A DNA stretch of 64,000 nt from Lachnospiraceae bacterium AC2029 (GTDB taxonomy: Bacteria; Bacillota; Clostridia; Lachnospirales; Lachnospiraceae), in the NCBI GenBank assembly GCA_000703065.1, contig JNLK01000001.1, forward strand, positions 1,302,001 through 1,366,000, read 5' to 3'. How positions within the stretch are numbered: position 1 is the stretch's first letter; each line of letters starts with the position of its first letter. Below are positions 7,834-17,150 of the stretch, in pieces. Below the pieces are notes generated by a model that saw only the letters and a list, made by a program, of their open reading frames with translations, searched no databases and had not been told where the DNA came from. Made by a program: the position numbers and the translations under genes.

Positions 7834-10800
7834 TTATTGCGTGCGGCAATAATAGATCGACCAGAATGTTACTCCGTCTTCCTCCTTCAGTTTCAGTTTG
7901 TATTCCAATATCTCATTACGTTCTTCCGAGCCTTCGCCCCATGAATCTTTAAAATGTGCCGCAACGGTGATGTAGTAATACTCTCCATCCGTTTTCGCTT
8001 CCCTGATTTCCCCGTTGTAGTCAGTGTAAACCGTAGCCGTACTGTTTCCTTCTGTCGAGCAGAAATAGTAATAGCCGTTATGTTCATAGGAATTATACAT
8101 TTCCTTACTGACGTCCCGGGCATCTTCCATTTCCTTCTGCATCACCTCAGCGGCAATATTCATCACCTTCGTCCCTACCCACAGGAGGCCCTCTGCGTTG
8201 ATTCCGATCCTACTTCCCGGTTTCCACATATTATCCCATGTAAAACGTTTCAAAGGATCACTGTTCTTATTGTTCGCTTCAACCTTTATTAAAGATGTGA
8301 CATCCGGATCCGAATGCCAGGCGATCCATTCCAGATTAATATTATCTGTCTGATCATTCTCATACTTCTTACCACCCCAGCCATCGAGAAATGCTTTCAG
8401 TTTATCCTGTTCCGGAATCTGATCCAAAGAAATCTCTTTTACCATGGCCGCAAGAACAACACCTTCCTCCGAGCTTTTCTCCCCGGCTACGATCTTCACC
8501 TGTATTTCTTTCGGTTCGTAATCATCTGCTTCTATCTGAATCTTCCATTCACCCTCCGTGAGAGACACGTTCGATTTTCCTGTTTCGTCAAATGTAACGT
8601 CCCGTTTCTCGGATCCCTGGGCTGCAGTTCCTCTGATCAGCGATACATCGCCGATTTTTGCAAGGAATTCCGGATCCAGCGAGAGTTCCAGAGTCCCTTC
8701 CTTCGGCACATTGTTCTCATTGATCTCCTTCTGCATCTCATCCTTAATTCCGGATGCATCACTGCTGTCACGCCTTGCTCTTGCTGCGGACACGGCCATG
8801 TAGAGATTCAGGTATCCCTTTCCGGTATCCTCTACCGTGTAGTAGTAATTATTCAGAACGATATCCTTTACTTCGGGCATGGAAAGTGTGGGCAGGATGC
8901 CCATCACAAGAGCGCATCCACCCGTAACAAAGGCGGTTGCCTCACTGGTTCCGCTCCGCTTCTCTGTCCGGTCTCCCGGGATGTCCGAAAGAACGTCAGG
9001 GCCGGGAGCATAGATATCGATCCGTTCTCCGTAGTTTGTGGTCTCCGTCTTTTTGTAGCCTTCCAACTTTCCGCCCTGATAATCACACTCCGCACCACCG
9101 ACCACAACGATCCTTTCCCTGATGGCAGTATCTGTGATCCCACAGAGGAATGCATCGTTGAACTGATCCGTCGAATCATCTCCGGCGGACTTGATCAGGA
9201 GGAAATCCCAGTTCTGCTCCAGGCAGGCCTTCAGGAAGTATTCCATATCTGCATTCATATCTTCCATGATACGGGTCCTGACTGCTTCATCCTCCACCAT
9301 GGGATCCAGCAGCATGCTGATATTCACAAGACGGATGGAATTCTCCTGCATCCTGGAAAGAGTATACTTATAAGCAAAGCTGGAGGTCAGGGAACGGGCT
9401 TCCTTATAGTCTCCGTTCTGATAAGAAGCATCACTTCCGGCGGCATAACCGTAAAGCTTCGCATTCTGTGCCACACCTGCGATACCGAAGTCATCTTCCA
9501 GATTTGCGCTGATGATTCCCGCAGTGTGGGTTCCGTGAGACAGGCGCTTCTCCTCTGCCTGCTCGGCTTCATCCATATTCCCTGCAGCATAACGGCCGGT
9601 ATACTGCGAATAATCATCCACAACCGACGAAGGATTCCCCTCGATCAGCGTCGTACCGGACACGGTTCCTTCTGTATTGCCTTCTGTAGTTCCTTCCTTA
9701 TCTCCTTCTGCATTCCCCTCAGGATCTGCCCCTCCCTGCTTCAGTGCGTTGAAACGGTCGTTCAGATCCTTATGGGTGGTATCTACAGTGGTGTCGATCA
9801 GACCCACATCCACCTGTGCATATTCTTTCTTTCCGGACTCATCCTCCAATCCCTCCCAGATCTTCGGAGCCCATACGGATTCCACCGCCCAGTTATTTCC
9901 GTCCGGCTGATAGATGTTCCACTCCGAGCCGGAGGGATCATCCGGGTTATTGTCATCCCGCCACGGATTGTCTTCGAAGAAGGTTCCCCCTGCAGTGCCG
10001 TGGGCATGGTGAAGGCGCACGGAAGCAACCAGGTCACTCTTCTCCCACTCTTCGATGATGTCATCCATCTCGCTTCTTCCGATCCCGGGATCAAATTCCA
10101 CCTGATATTCATTACTGATGGGGATCTCACCCACAATGACTGCTTTCTTTTCCTGGATCAGCTTGCTGATCTTCTTCTCCGTAGCATCCTTCTCCCCACG
10201 GATGATCAGCTGATTCCTGACATAAAGAGAATTATCGGCATCCATCTCCACGTCAGCACCGGTGAAGGTCTTATAGAACGCGGTACGTTTCTGCTTTCCC
10301 TGCATGGCACGGATCACAAAGAAGCTTCCGAGTCCCACACCCAGCAGAAGACCGCAGAGGATCGCAATCTTCAGTCCCAGATGCTTCGGGCGTTTCTTCA
10401 CCGCAAACTTCTTCTGTTCGTTCTTACTGCGATTTTTGTTCGCATCCGATTTGCCCTTCTTCTCATTCTCTGTAAGGTTTCCGGTATCACCAAGTGTCAC
10501 CCTGGCAGTAGGCATTTCACCTGTGGGGACACCACGTCCGGGAATGGAAGGATTCCCGGTCTGCGAATAATTTCCTGTACCTGCGGAGCCGGGGATGGAA
10601 GGATTCCCAGCCTGCGGATAATTCCCTGTACCTGCCGATCCGGTAGCATACTGTCCCACCGGATTATTTCCCTGTGTGTGTTTCGCCGCATCCTCCGGAC
10701 GTATCATTACCGTCGACATTTCGGATGGCGGTATCTGCTGCTGGGCAGCCGCATCCTCCGGGCGGATCATTACCGTTGGCATCTCCGACGGCGGTATCTG

Positions 10801-10956
10801 CTGCTGCGGAGCTGACGCATCCGGATACCACACAGGCGCCGCCTGCTGTGCATCAGATGCTTCGGATGCATTTTCAACAGGTGCCGGTGTTCCGCAAACC
10901 GGACAGACGCTCATATTTGATTCTAATTCATATCCACACGCTTCACAGTACTTCAT
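7834..10956 (-). CDS. Membrane-anchored subtilisin-like serine protease with zinc ribbon
   Basis: 1040 residues; GGGAG seven bases before the ATG. A zinc ribbon (C4, C7, C18, C21) is followed by a low-complexity linker containing a duplicated QQQIPPSEM-TVMIRPEDA segment, and a membrane helix (about 193-217). Outside is a peptidase S8 domain with Asp in VGLIDTTVDTTHKDL, His in LSHGTHTAGII and Ser in RSGTSEATAF; the triad is complete. Next comes a beta-rich repeat unit beginning GTLELSLDPEFLAKIGD, present also in the protein at 15155-16978, and a C-terminal domain ending FWSIYYC shared with the wall-binding protein at 45613-46773. It probably cleaves surface or secreted proteins; substrate unknown. 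Topology is inferred. Confidence 0.85.
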   Translation of the reverse strand: MKYCEACGYELESNMSVCPVCGTPAPVENASEASDAQQAAPVWYPDASAPQQQIPPSEMPTVMIRPEDAAAQQQIPPSEMSTVMIRPEDAAKHTQGNNPVGQYATGSAGTGNYPQAGNPSIPGSAGTGNYSQTGNPSIPGRGVPTGEMPTARVTLGDTGNLTENEKKGKSDANKNRSKNEQKKFAVKKRPKHLGLKIAILCGLLLGVGLGSFFVIRAMQGKQKRTAFYKTFTGADVEMDADNSLYVRNQLIIRGEKDATEKKISKLIQEKKAVIVGEIPISNEYQVEFDPGIGRSEMDDIIEEWEKSDLVASVRLHHAHGTAGGTFFEDNPWRDDNNPDDPSGSEWNIYQPDGNNWAVESVWAPKIWEGLEDESGKKEYAQVDVGLIDTTVDTTHKDLNDRFNALKQGGADPEGNAEGDKEGTTEGNTEGTVSGTTLIEGNPSSVVDDYSQYTGRYAAGNMDEAEQAEEKRLSHGTHTAGIISANLEDDFGIAGVAQNAKLYGYAAGSDASYQNGDYKEARSLTSSFAYKYTLSRMQENSIRLVNISMLLDPMVEDEAVRTRIMEDMNADMEYFLKACLEQNWDFLLIKSAGDDSTDQFNDAFLCGITDTAIRERIVVVGGAECDYQGGKLEGYKKTETTNYGERIDIYAPGPDVLSDIPGDRTEKRSGTSEATAFVTGGCALVMGILPTLSMPEVKDIVLNNYYYTVEDTGKGYLNLYMAVSAARARRDSSDASGIKDEMQKEINENNVPKEGTLELSLDPEFLAKIGDVSLIRGTAAQGSEKRDVTFDETGKSNVSLTEGEWKIQIEADDYEPKEIQVKIVAGEKSSEEGVVLAAMVKEISLDQIPEQDKLKAFLDGWGGKKYENDQTDNINLEWIAWHSDPDVTSLIKVEANNKNSDPLKRFTWDNMWKPGSRIGINAEGLLWVGTKVMNIAAEVMQKEMEDARDVSKEMYNSYEHNGYYYFCSTEGNSTATVYTDYNGEIREAKTDGEYYYITVAAHFKDSWGEGSEERNEILEYKLKLKEEDGVTFWSIYYCRTQ

Positions 10957-11051
10957 ATTACTTCTCCCATAACATCCACCATACTCTGTATTGAATCAAT
11001 CCTACATGTTGATCTTAGGAATTGCCGATGATTCTCCGGATGTCAAATTTG

Positions 11052-11080
11052 ATTATACCATCCCACATTCTGCCTGTGAA
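11052..11080 (-). promoter_or_regulatory. Promoter of the subtilase gene
   Basis: TTCACA, a 17-bp spacer and TATAAT on the minus strand, about 95 bases before the subtilase start. The -35 is weak. Confidence 0.5.
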
Positions 11081-11120
11081 CTAACACTTCAAGCCATCCT
11101 CCACATACAAAACCAGAAGT

Positions 11121-11148
11121 TCCCGGCAGCCTCTCTGTGCTGCCGGGA
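11121..11148 (-). terminator. Hairpin after the membrane-protein gene at 11174
   Basis: A 10-bp perfect stem TCCCGGCAGC/GCTGCCGGGA with an 8-base loop; the T content downstream is modest (AACTTCTGGTTTT). Confidence 0.6.
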
Positions 11149-11173
11149 TTCTTTCTGTATCTTCATGGGTTCA

Positions 11174-12532
11174 TCAAATCTTGAGACTATAGCCGATCTC
11201 ATTTCCTTCTTCATTCAGGATCACGAAATCCCAGTTGATCAGTCCGGCCTCAGAATCCATCCAGAAATCACCGAATATTCTGTCTCCGGACAGTGTGTAC
11301 TCATGTCCCTGAACAAACGGAACATCCGCTTCCTGATCCGCGTCCACCTTAATGCACTTTACTGTGACTGTCCAATGCTCGGTTCTGAAGAGCTGTCCCT
11401 CTCCTTCCGATGTGTACTCATTGCTGATGATCTCGAACTTTGCCGAATACTCTTTCTTATGATCGTCCTTATCCACATAGCACCCTTCTACGGTTCCATC
11501 AGAGAAGATTGTAAAACTGTTCCCGGATGCATCCTTAAACTGACTCGGATGATACTGTATTCCGATGGAAACCGTTCCATGATCACGAATCTGCTCCTCT
11601 GTGATATCAAATACATATAATTCTTCAGCGGTCAACCCCTCTTCATCTGTAAGGATCCATCTTCCGGCTTCTAATTCAAGAGTTGCCTCTCCATTTTCCT
11701 CAAAGGTTACTTCTACTCTGTTTTTCTTTGACAGGTTCACATCCCAGGCTCTCATCGGGCTATACATGAGATATCCAAAGGTTCTTTCTTCCTTCCATGT
11801 CGGATAAAGGTAAAATGTCTGGCCTTCCATTTCCTGTTTTGTGCATGTCATGCTGAGTGTCACAAGGCCGGATACCACACCATCTTCTGCCGATGTATCT
11901 GCTGTGTCCTCTGCCGGCTTCTTGCTCGTTGCAAGCTTCCCGGCATTCTCAGCTTCCGCTTCAGCCTTTGCAGCTTCTTCCTGCTTCTTTGCTTCTTCCT
12001 CGGCCTTTCTCGCCTCTTCTCTTTCCCTTGCTTCCTCTGTCCAATCAGAGATCTTATCACTATAGCAATCCGCCTTACCATTCGGGATCTGAACGCTTGC
12101 CTTCGTCTCAGCTTCATCGATCGTTTCCTCAACATAAGAGCTCGTGGTTTCTTCTGTTACTGCCGTCTCGCCCATTTCGGCTTCTGCCGCCAGCTTCTGA
12201 ATCCGCTCGCTCTCCGATTCCCGGTACGTCTCCCGCTCATAATCCGACTTACCTGCTTTTCCTGCCACTGCGGCGTCTTTCATATAACCTCGAAGAACAT
12301 CAACGTTAACTATAGATTCAACGGTTTCTGCTTCTACTACACTCTGATCATCCTTTTTTCCAAGGAAAATGATCCCGCCGACCACGAGTGCCCCAAGAAC
12401 AACCGCACTGCTTGCCCCAATGGCGATCTTTCCTGCTACTGTCGAAAAGAAGGAACGATTCTTCTCTTCTTTTTCGTCATCTTTATATTCTCTATCGATA
12501 AGATAATTTCTGTCCTGATAATTGTTGATCAT
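11174..12532 (-). CDS. Single-pass membrane protein with secreted beta-rich domain
   Basis: 452 residues from an ATG at 12532 with AAGGG seven bases upstream (a GTG five codons earlier is less likely). Short cytoplasmic N-terminus, one membrane helix (about 37-60), a long Glu/Ala/Lys-rich stalk, then a globular domain (about 225-452) with segments such as NGEATLELEAGRWIL and a C-terminal part resembling the end of the zinc-ribbon protein at 15155-16978 (an ITEEQI/VTEESI helix followed by an FxDGT strand pattern). No catalytic motif recognised. It shares an identical upstream block with the zinc-ribbon gene at 7095-7706. Likely a surface component of the same system; function unknown. Confidence 0.65.
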   Translation of the reverse strand: MINNYQDRNYLIDREYKDDEKEEKNRSFFSTVAGKIAIGASSAVVLGALVVGGIIFLGKKDDQSVVEAETVESIVNVDVLRGYMKDAAVAGKAGKSDYERETYRESESERIQKLAAEAEMGETAVTEETTSSYVEETIDEAETKASVQIPNGKADCYSDKISDWTEEAREREEARKAEEEAKKQEEAAKAEAEAENAGKLATSKKPAEDTADTSAEDGVVSGLVTLSMTCTKQEMEGQTFYLYPTWKEERTFGYLMYSPMRAWDVNLSKKNRVEVTFEENGEATLELEAGRWILTDEEGLTAEELYVFDITEEQIRDHGTVSIGIQYHPSQFKDASGNSFTIFSDGTVEGCYVDKDDHKKEYSAKFEIISNEYTSEGEGQLFRTEHWTVTVKCIKVDADQEADVPFVQGHEYTLSGDRIFGDFWMDSEAGLINWDFVILNEEGNEIGYSLKI

Positions 12533-12573
12533 AGTCGTACCCTTCACCTTTCTCTGTGCTTTGCCGTTTGTTT

Positions 12574-12625
12574 TTCCTTACAAGTATGTTATAGCATAGG
12601 TGTTCGGATACTTTTTTTGCACAAA
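12574..12625 (-). promoter_or_regulatory. Shared 52-bp upstream block, copy 2
   Basis: Identical to 7748-7799. The spacing to the start codon (about 41 bases) and a related leader containing CACCTTTCT (plus-strand reading) are also conserved, so the duplication covers the whole promoter and leader. It should give common regulation of the genes at 7706 and 12532. Confidence 0.65.
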
Positions 12626-12653
12626 TGGGGCCTCGTACAGGAACCCACATCAC

Positions 12654-12682
12654 AAAAAAACCTCCGGCTCTCAGGCCGGAAG
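12654..12682 (-). terminator. Terminator of the zinc-ribbon/WYL operon
   Basis: An 8-bp stem CTTCCGGC/GCCGGAGG with a 6-base loop and a T7 run on the minus strand. It closes the operon of the genes starting at 16978, 15127 and 13831. Confidence 0.9.
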
Positions 12683-12724
12683 TCCTTCATAATGAACAGC
12701 CTCCCATATCGGAAGTCTCTCGTT

Positions 12725-13831
12725 CTATATATACTTCTCGCGGACCAGTTTATAGGTCTCGATCATTTTGTCCCGGATCTCCTTCGGTTCAAGGACGACA
12801 ATGGAGCTTCCGTATCCGCGCAGCCAGCTGCGGAACCGGCTCTCTCCGATCAGATCATCTTCATAATAATAGCAGCCGTCTTCTCCTTTGGTCAGCTTTG
12901 CCGCACGTTCCCCCAGATCATGACGAACCTTTGCGACCACATTTGCCTCATCATAGATCCGAAGCCGTGTATGGAATTCCTGTCCGTCTTCCATGCCCCA
13001 CATTTTCTCAAAGTGCGGCAGCGTCGTAAGATCCGGATCAGGGAGACTGACCAGCGCCTCTTCAAGTTCCGTGATCCTTTCTACGCGAAGCACCCGATAC
13101 GCTGTGAGCCTCCGACCGGGATCCATGTTCTCCGGAACCGGGTCATCCTCTTCTTCACAGAACGCGATCAGGTAATAGACATCATCCGGCATGCTGTGCA
13201 CCAGCCTTACGGGCCGGACGGTAAACCACGCCTCCTCGCCACGCTGCGACCGATAGGTGATCTCCGCCGTCTGCTTCTTCTCCGTCATCCGTTCAAGCTC
13301 CTCGATCAGCTTCATCTCCCGCTCCGAATGATAAGGAGCTGTTCCCTTGAACAGAATGTGGGAGTCCGTCCGTTCTCCCAGCATGGTCCGGTTCAGATTC
13401 TTCAGAAAATCCGAAAGAGCAGCCAGTTCCCCTCTGGTAAGGGAAATACCGGCCGTCTTCTCCTTTCCGCTTTCATCCAGCCCGGCTCCCTCGGGACTTG
13501 GAATGAGAAAGGGGAGCTCATCATATTCTCCGGTCTTCAGACGACTGACCAGTGTTTCCTTGTTGAGTTCCTCACCGGATTTCTGCGGCTGCATCAGGCG
13601 GTCCAGAAGCTCCTCCTGATCCTCCTCCGCGATCGCCTCATCCAGCTGGATCACGTAGTCCGACTTCGTATTTTTCAGAAGCGATGCGATATCCGAGTAG
13701 ATCACCGACTTATCCAGCTGAAGTATCTCCTGCAGTTCCGTGATCGTCCGTCCGTATTCACTCATATTCAGCAGAGAAAATATAGTATTGATCCGATAGA
13801 ATTCATCATTCAAAAGAGTCGATCTGTCCAT
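12725..13831 (-). CDS. WYL-domain transcriptional regulator (second of pair)
   Basis: 368 residues. A winged-helix-like N-terminal region (about 1-60, TITELQEILQLDKSVIYSDI) is followed by a WYL-type ligand-sensing domain (about 175-275; EITYRSQRG, YYLIAFCEE, LTAYRVLRVERI) and a WCX-like C-terminal extension. WYL proteins usually bind DNA and sense nucleotides or other small ligands. The ATG lies three bases after the stop of the other WYL gene and its GAGGAG ribosome site is inside that gene's end, so translation is coupled. The two regulators are homologous over their whole length and may work as a heteromer. Target unknown; the neighbouring surface genes are candidates. Confidence 0.75.
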   Translation of the reverse strand: MDRSTLLNDEFYRINTIFSLLNMSEYGRTITELQEILQLDKSVIYSDIASLLKNTKSDYVIQLDEAIAEEDQEELLDRLMQPQKSGEELNKETLVSRLKTGEYDELPFLIPSPEGAGLDESGKEKTAGISLTRGELAALSDFLKNLNRTMLGERTDSHILFKGTAPYHSEREMKLIEELERMTEKKQTAEITYRSQRGEEAWFTVRPVRLVHSMPDDVYYLIAFCEEEDDPVPENMDPGRRLTAYRVLRVERITELEEALVSLPDPDLTTLPHFEKMWGMEDGQEFHTRLRIYDEANVVAKVRHDLGERAAKLTKGEDGCYYYEDDLIGESRFRSWLRGYGSSIVVLEPKEIRDKMIETYKLVREKYI

Positions 13832-13834
13832 GCG

Positions 13835-15127
13835 TTACTCCTCATGCTCCGGTGTTGATATTTCATTTTCCAAAACCCCATACCGTTCCAGCGCACGATT
13901 CGCTGTGAAAAGCATTTTCTCCTTCAGGGATTCCGGTTCAAGTACCCTGACGCTCCAACCGTACTGCCGCAGAAACCGCGCCAGTTCACCTATTCCGCGC
14001 ACCGTATCCGTGTAAATGTAATTCTCATCCTTCTTAACGAGCCGGGCCTGTGTCTCTCCTGTCTCCCGTCCCTCATTTCGTTCGCGGACATGACGCTCAA
14101 ACTTCCGGATCAGATTCGGGTTTCCGGCACTGATCTCCACTTCCACCTGTTCCGGCGGATCTGCATCAACCACCAGCATCTCGTGGAACATCTGCATATA
14201 GGCCTCCGATTGGAAGTCTTCGTTCTTCTCCTCGGTCTCACGAACCTCACGAATCTTACCCACATTCAGGATCCGGACGAACCCGTCTTCCTCTCCCTGC
14301 TGTGTCCCCAGGACATACAGGCGGTCCTTATCCGCGGTATAGATCAGAAGTCCTGTACGAAAACAGGGAAAATGCATCAGTTCCCCGTCACGAACCTCAT
14401 ATGTCAGATCCAGACATTTTCGGTCGTAGGGATAACGGTTGATCCTTTCAACGGCCTTCTGCGCCTCATCACCTCGTATCCTGTGAAGTCCGATGCCGGA
14501 ATACTTCCGGTCCTCCGTCAGCATGCCGCCTTCGTAAACTGCCCGCAGCTGTTCGGCGATCCCTTCCAGGGTTTTGGCGTGCGCTACATCCTGTCCGTAG
14601 AAAAGGATCAGATCGTTTAACTCTTCGATCTGTCGTTCCGTGAGCATCAGATATACCGGCGCTGTGAGACTGATGCCGTAACGACCATCCTCCTCCACCA
14701 GATATCCCTGTGCCTGAAGCAGTCGGAGCTTCCGTACAAGAGCCGACTTCAGACTGCCCGCATCCTCCGCGTCATAAGAGCAGACTCTTGCATAAAGCGG
14801 AAGGATCTCATCTATGGTCAGCGGTTTTTCGCTTAGCTGGATCGTGATCATCAGCATGACATCCAGAAGTGATTCCACCCTGGACTTCCGATAAAGCGCC
14901 TGCTCTTCCTGCTTTGTCTCTCCCGCCAGAAAGAAGCCCTTCTTCTGCAGTGTCTCAACCGCAAATCCGCTTTCCTGAAGTGCCTTGATATCATCATAGA
15001 TCGTTCTTCGACTGGCATCAAAACGTTCCATCAGAGCAGTCAGCGGAACCGGATGTTCCTGGTCGGAAGCACGCAGCAGCTCAAGGATCTCCTGTCTTCT
15101 CTTTTGAATCTGTTCCTTCTTTGTCAT
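13835..15127 (-). CDS. WYL-domain transcriptional regulator (first of pair)
   Basis: 430 residues; GGAGG upstream of the ATG. The N-terminus is a clear HTH of the DeoR/HTH_11 kind (RRQEILELLRASDQ, MERFDASRRTIYDDIKAL). A middle helical region precedes a WYL domain (LDLTYEVRDGELMHFPCFR, YVLGTQQGEEDGFVRILNV) and a C-terminal extension (YGWSVRVLEPESLKE). It stands between the zinc-ribbon membrane-protein gene (27 bases upstream) and its WYL partner (3 bases downstream), in one transcript. The family senses ligands and represses or activates transcription; which genes it controls cannot be read from the sequence. Confidence 0.8.
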   Translation of the reverse strand: MTKKEQIQKRRQEILELLRASDQEHPVPLTALMERFDASRRTIYDDIKALQESGFAVETLQKKGFFLAGETKQEEQALYRKSRVESLLDVMLMITIQLSEKPLTIDEILPLYARVCSYDAEDAGSLKSALVRKLRLLQAQGYLVEEDGRYGISLTAPVYLMLTERQIEELNDLILFYGQDVAHAKTLEGIAEQLRAVYEGGMLTEDRKYSGIGLHRIRGDEAQKAVERINRYPYDRKCLDLTYEVRDGELMHFPCFRTGLLIYTADKDRLYVLGTQQGEEDGFVRILNVGKIREVRETEEKNEDFQSEAYMQMFHEMLVVDADPPEQVEVEISAGNPNLIRKFERHVRERNEGRETGETQARLVKKDENYIYTDTVRGIGELARFLRQYGWSVRVLEPESLKEKMLFTANRALERYGVLENEISTPEHEE

Positions 15128-15154
15128 GTGTTTCCTCCGCTCCTGTCAGCGATA

Positions 15155-16978
15155 TTAATACTGTCCGGCCGCATAGCCTATAATTATCCTTCCGTCTTCT
15201 GACATAAGGTAGCCCTTCTCACCTCCACCGCCTACGAAGTATTCATCGGGATTCACCGGATGTCCATGACTTTCTGCAATGTCAAAATAATAGTTGTTCC
15301 CCTGCTGTAAACCGTAAGAATTGCTTCCCACACTTTCAAGTTTTACTGTGAAGATCAGATCTACACTATGGGATTCCCATTCGTCATCTTTTCTGTCTTC
15401 CTCTTCATTTTTGGTCACCTTAAAATCCGTGAACTTCCCATTAACGAGACTTGTTGAATCATTCGTCTCAACGGAAAAGGTCCCATCCGCAAAGACCACG
15501 AGTTTATTCCCTGAACCATCATCACTCCAACAGCAGCAGTCCATCGGGAAGGTCAGTTCTATCGCCGTCCGGTTTTTGATGGATTCTTCCGTTACTTCGA
15601 TCAGAAATTTTCTCTGCTTTTCATAAATTGTGGGTGATTCCGGGAGTCCGTCCATATATTCATAATCGTTGTCCTTTGCAGCTTTCACCTTTGCAAGTTC
15701 ATCCGCAGTTCCCACCACAAGAACCCATCTGCCGACAGGAAGCTCCAGCTTCAGACGTCCGTTCTCATCAAAGTTCTTCTCCGCTGATATGATCGTGTTG
15801 TAATCCTCCGGTTGGTACGCCTTCAGGGAATAGGAGGCATAGTCCGGATGATACTGCTTATAGAGATCTCCGAACTGCAGGATCGTGATCTCCTTCTGCT
15901 GCAAAGCCACGTCCTTGGAAGCCGTCTTCCCACGCTCCACAGACACTTCCTCTTCGTATGCATCAAAGTCCTCACATTCAACCCTGAGAGTCCATTTTCC
16001 GGGATCCAGGGAGAGATGAAGCTTTCCGTCCTTTTCAAAGGAATATTCCTCCTTGTCAACCCCGTTCGATGCTACACAGCAAACGGCAGTAACATCCGAA
16101 AGGCCCTTCATCATTTCGGCATCGAGTGCAAGATCAACGAATCCCACAGTAGCTTCCATGCTGATCTTCTCCGCGGTCTCCATTTTCCCGGCCGTGATCT
16201 TCTTCTCCATGGAAAATGTCTGATACCCGTCCGCCTCGATCGTCACCTTCCAGGTTCCTTCCGGGAGCTGAAGCTCAGCCTTTCCCTTCGCATCGAAGGA
16301 AAATGTCTTCTTCTCCTTATCCTTCTCTGCCGTACCCTGTATTTTCGAGCAGTCCCCGATCTGGTCCAGAAAAGCCTGATCCAGAACGATCGCCAGCGTT
16401 CCGTTCTGCTCCTTCGCGACTTCAGTTTCTCCTTTCTCTCCCGAGCCTTTATCCGTGGAATCACCGGAGGATGAAACACCGCCCTTTTCCGGATCCTTAT
16501 CCTTCATCAGTGCACGAATTCCGAATATTCCGCCGACTACCAGTCCGGCCAGGAGCACAACCAGGAGCACGATTTTCAGGGTACGATGATCCGGCTGCTG
16601 AGATTTATTACTGCCGGACCCACCGGTTCCTTTTTTCCACATGTTATTCATATCACGATGAGGATCATATGCCGGTGCGGGATTACGACCAGATGCAGGA
16701 TTCCCATTCGTACCGGGATTACTGCCATATACAGGATTCGCGTTCGGTCCGGGATTATTTCCGTATGCAGGATTCGCGTTCGGACTGGGATTACTGCCAT
16801 ATGCAGGATTTATATTCGGTCCGGGATTACTGCCATATGCAGGATTCGCGTTCGAACCGGGATTTCCGGCCGGTGCACCGCTCATCTGTTCATACGATGT
16901 AAATGTCGTATTTCCACAGGCCGAGCATACTTCCCAGTGATCCTCCATTATTTTGCCACAGGAATTACAGTACTTCAT
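15155..16978 (-). CDS. Zinc-ribbon membrane protein with tandem secreted beta domains
   Basis: 607 residues. The start at 16978 (MKYCNSCGKIMEDH) has GGAGG five bases upstream; the longer open frame has no ribosome site. A zinc ribbon (CNSCG/CSACG) leads to about seven Asn/Pro/Gly-rich repeats of the form NP-xYGSNPGPNA, a membrane helix (about 145-168), then at least two copies of a beta unit of about 85 residues (FLDQIGD...EGTWKVTIEADGY and MKGLSDV...PGKWTLRVECEDF). The first copy closely resembles the unit in the subtilase at 7834-10956. The C-terminal part resembles the end of the protein at 11174-12532. Probably a cell-surface protein; role unknown. First gene of an operon with two WYL regulators. 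Confidence 0.7.
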   Translation of the reverse strand: MKYCNSCGKIMEDHWEVCSACGNTTFTSYEQMSGAPAGNPGSNANPAYGSNPGPNINPAYGSNPSPNANPAYGNNPGPNANPVYGSNPGTNGNPASGRNPAPAYDPHRDMNNMWKKGTGGSGSNKSQQPDHRTLKIVLLVVLLAGLVVGGIFGIRALMKDKDPEKGGVSSSGDSTDKGSGEKGETEVAKEQNGTLAIVLDQAFLDQIGDCSKIQGTAEKDKEKKTFSFDAKGKAELQLPEGTWKVTIEADGYQTFSMEKKITAGKMETAEKISMEATVGFVDLALDAEMMKGLSDVTAVCCVASNGVDKEEYSFEKDGKLHLSLDPGKWTLRVECEDFDAYEEEVSVERGKTASKDVALQQKEITILQFGDLYKQYHPDYASYSLKAYQPEDYNTIISAEKNFDENGRLKLELPVGRWVLVVGTADELAKVKAAKDNDYEYMDGLPESPTIYEKQRKFLIEVTEESIKNRTAIELTFPMDCCCWSDDGSGNKLVVFADGTFSVETNDSTSLVNGKFTDFKVTKNEEEDRKDDEWESHSVDLIFTVKLESVGSNSYGLQQGNNYYFDIAESHGHPVNPDEYFVGGGGEKGYLMSEDGRIIIGYAAGQY

Positions 16979-17045
16979 ATCATCCTCCGTCCTATAGTAT
17001 ACCCTCCCCGGAGTGGGCGGGGTATTTGATCTTCGCGAAAGCAAA

Positions 17046-17141
17046 AATCCTTCGATTTGCTCGGGATGATATGCTGCAGCGCAACACACCATAACACGAC
17101 ATGCCGCATGGCATCCGTGCATTCGAGCGAATCGAAGGATT
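17046..17141. repeat. 18-bp inverted repeat between metG and the zinc-ribbon gene
   Basis: AATCCTTCGATTTGCTCG (17046-17063) is matched in inverse by 17124-17141 with one mismatch, across a 60-base centre that has its own small ATGCC/GGCAT palindrome. It lies just past the metG stop and may end metG transcription or be a small dispersed palindromic element. Confidence 0.5.
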
Positions 17142-17150
17142 CTCATTATA

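Noticed and set aside
8314-10815. Very long plus-strand open frame of 833 codons
   Set aside because: It is antisense to the subtilase gene, has no ribosome site, and its composition is the mirror of a GC-rich coding strand.
16670-16870. Tandem repeat element near 16.8 kb
   Set aside because: It encodes the NPGPNANPAYGS-type linker of the zinc-ribbon protein and stays in frame.
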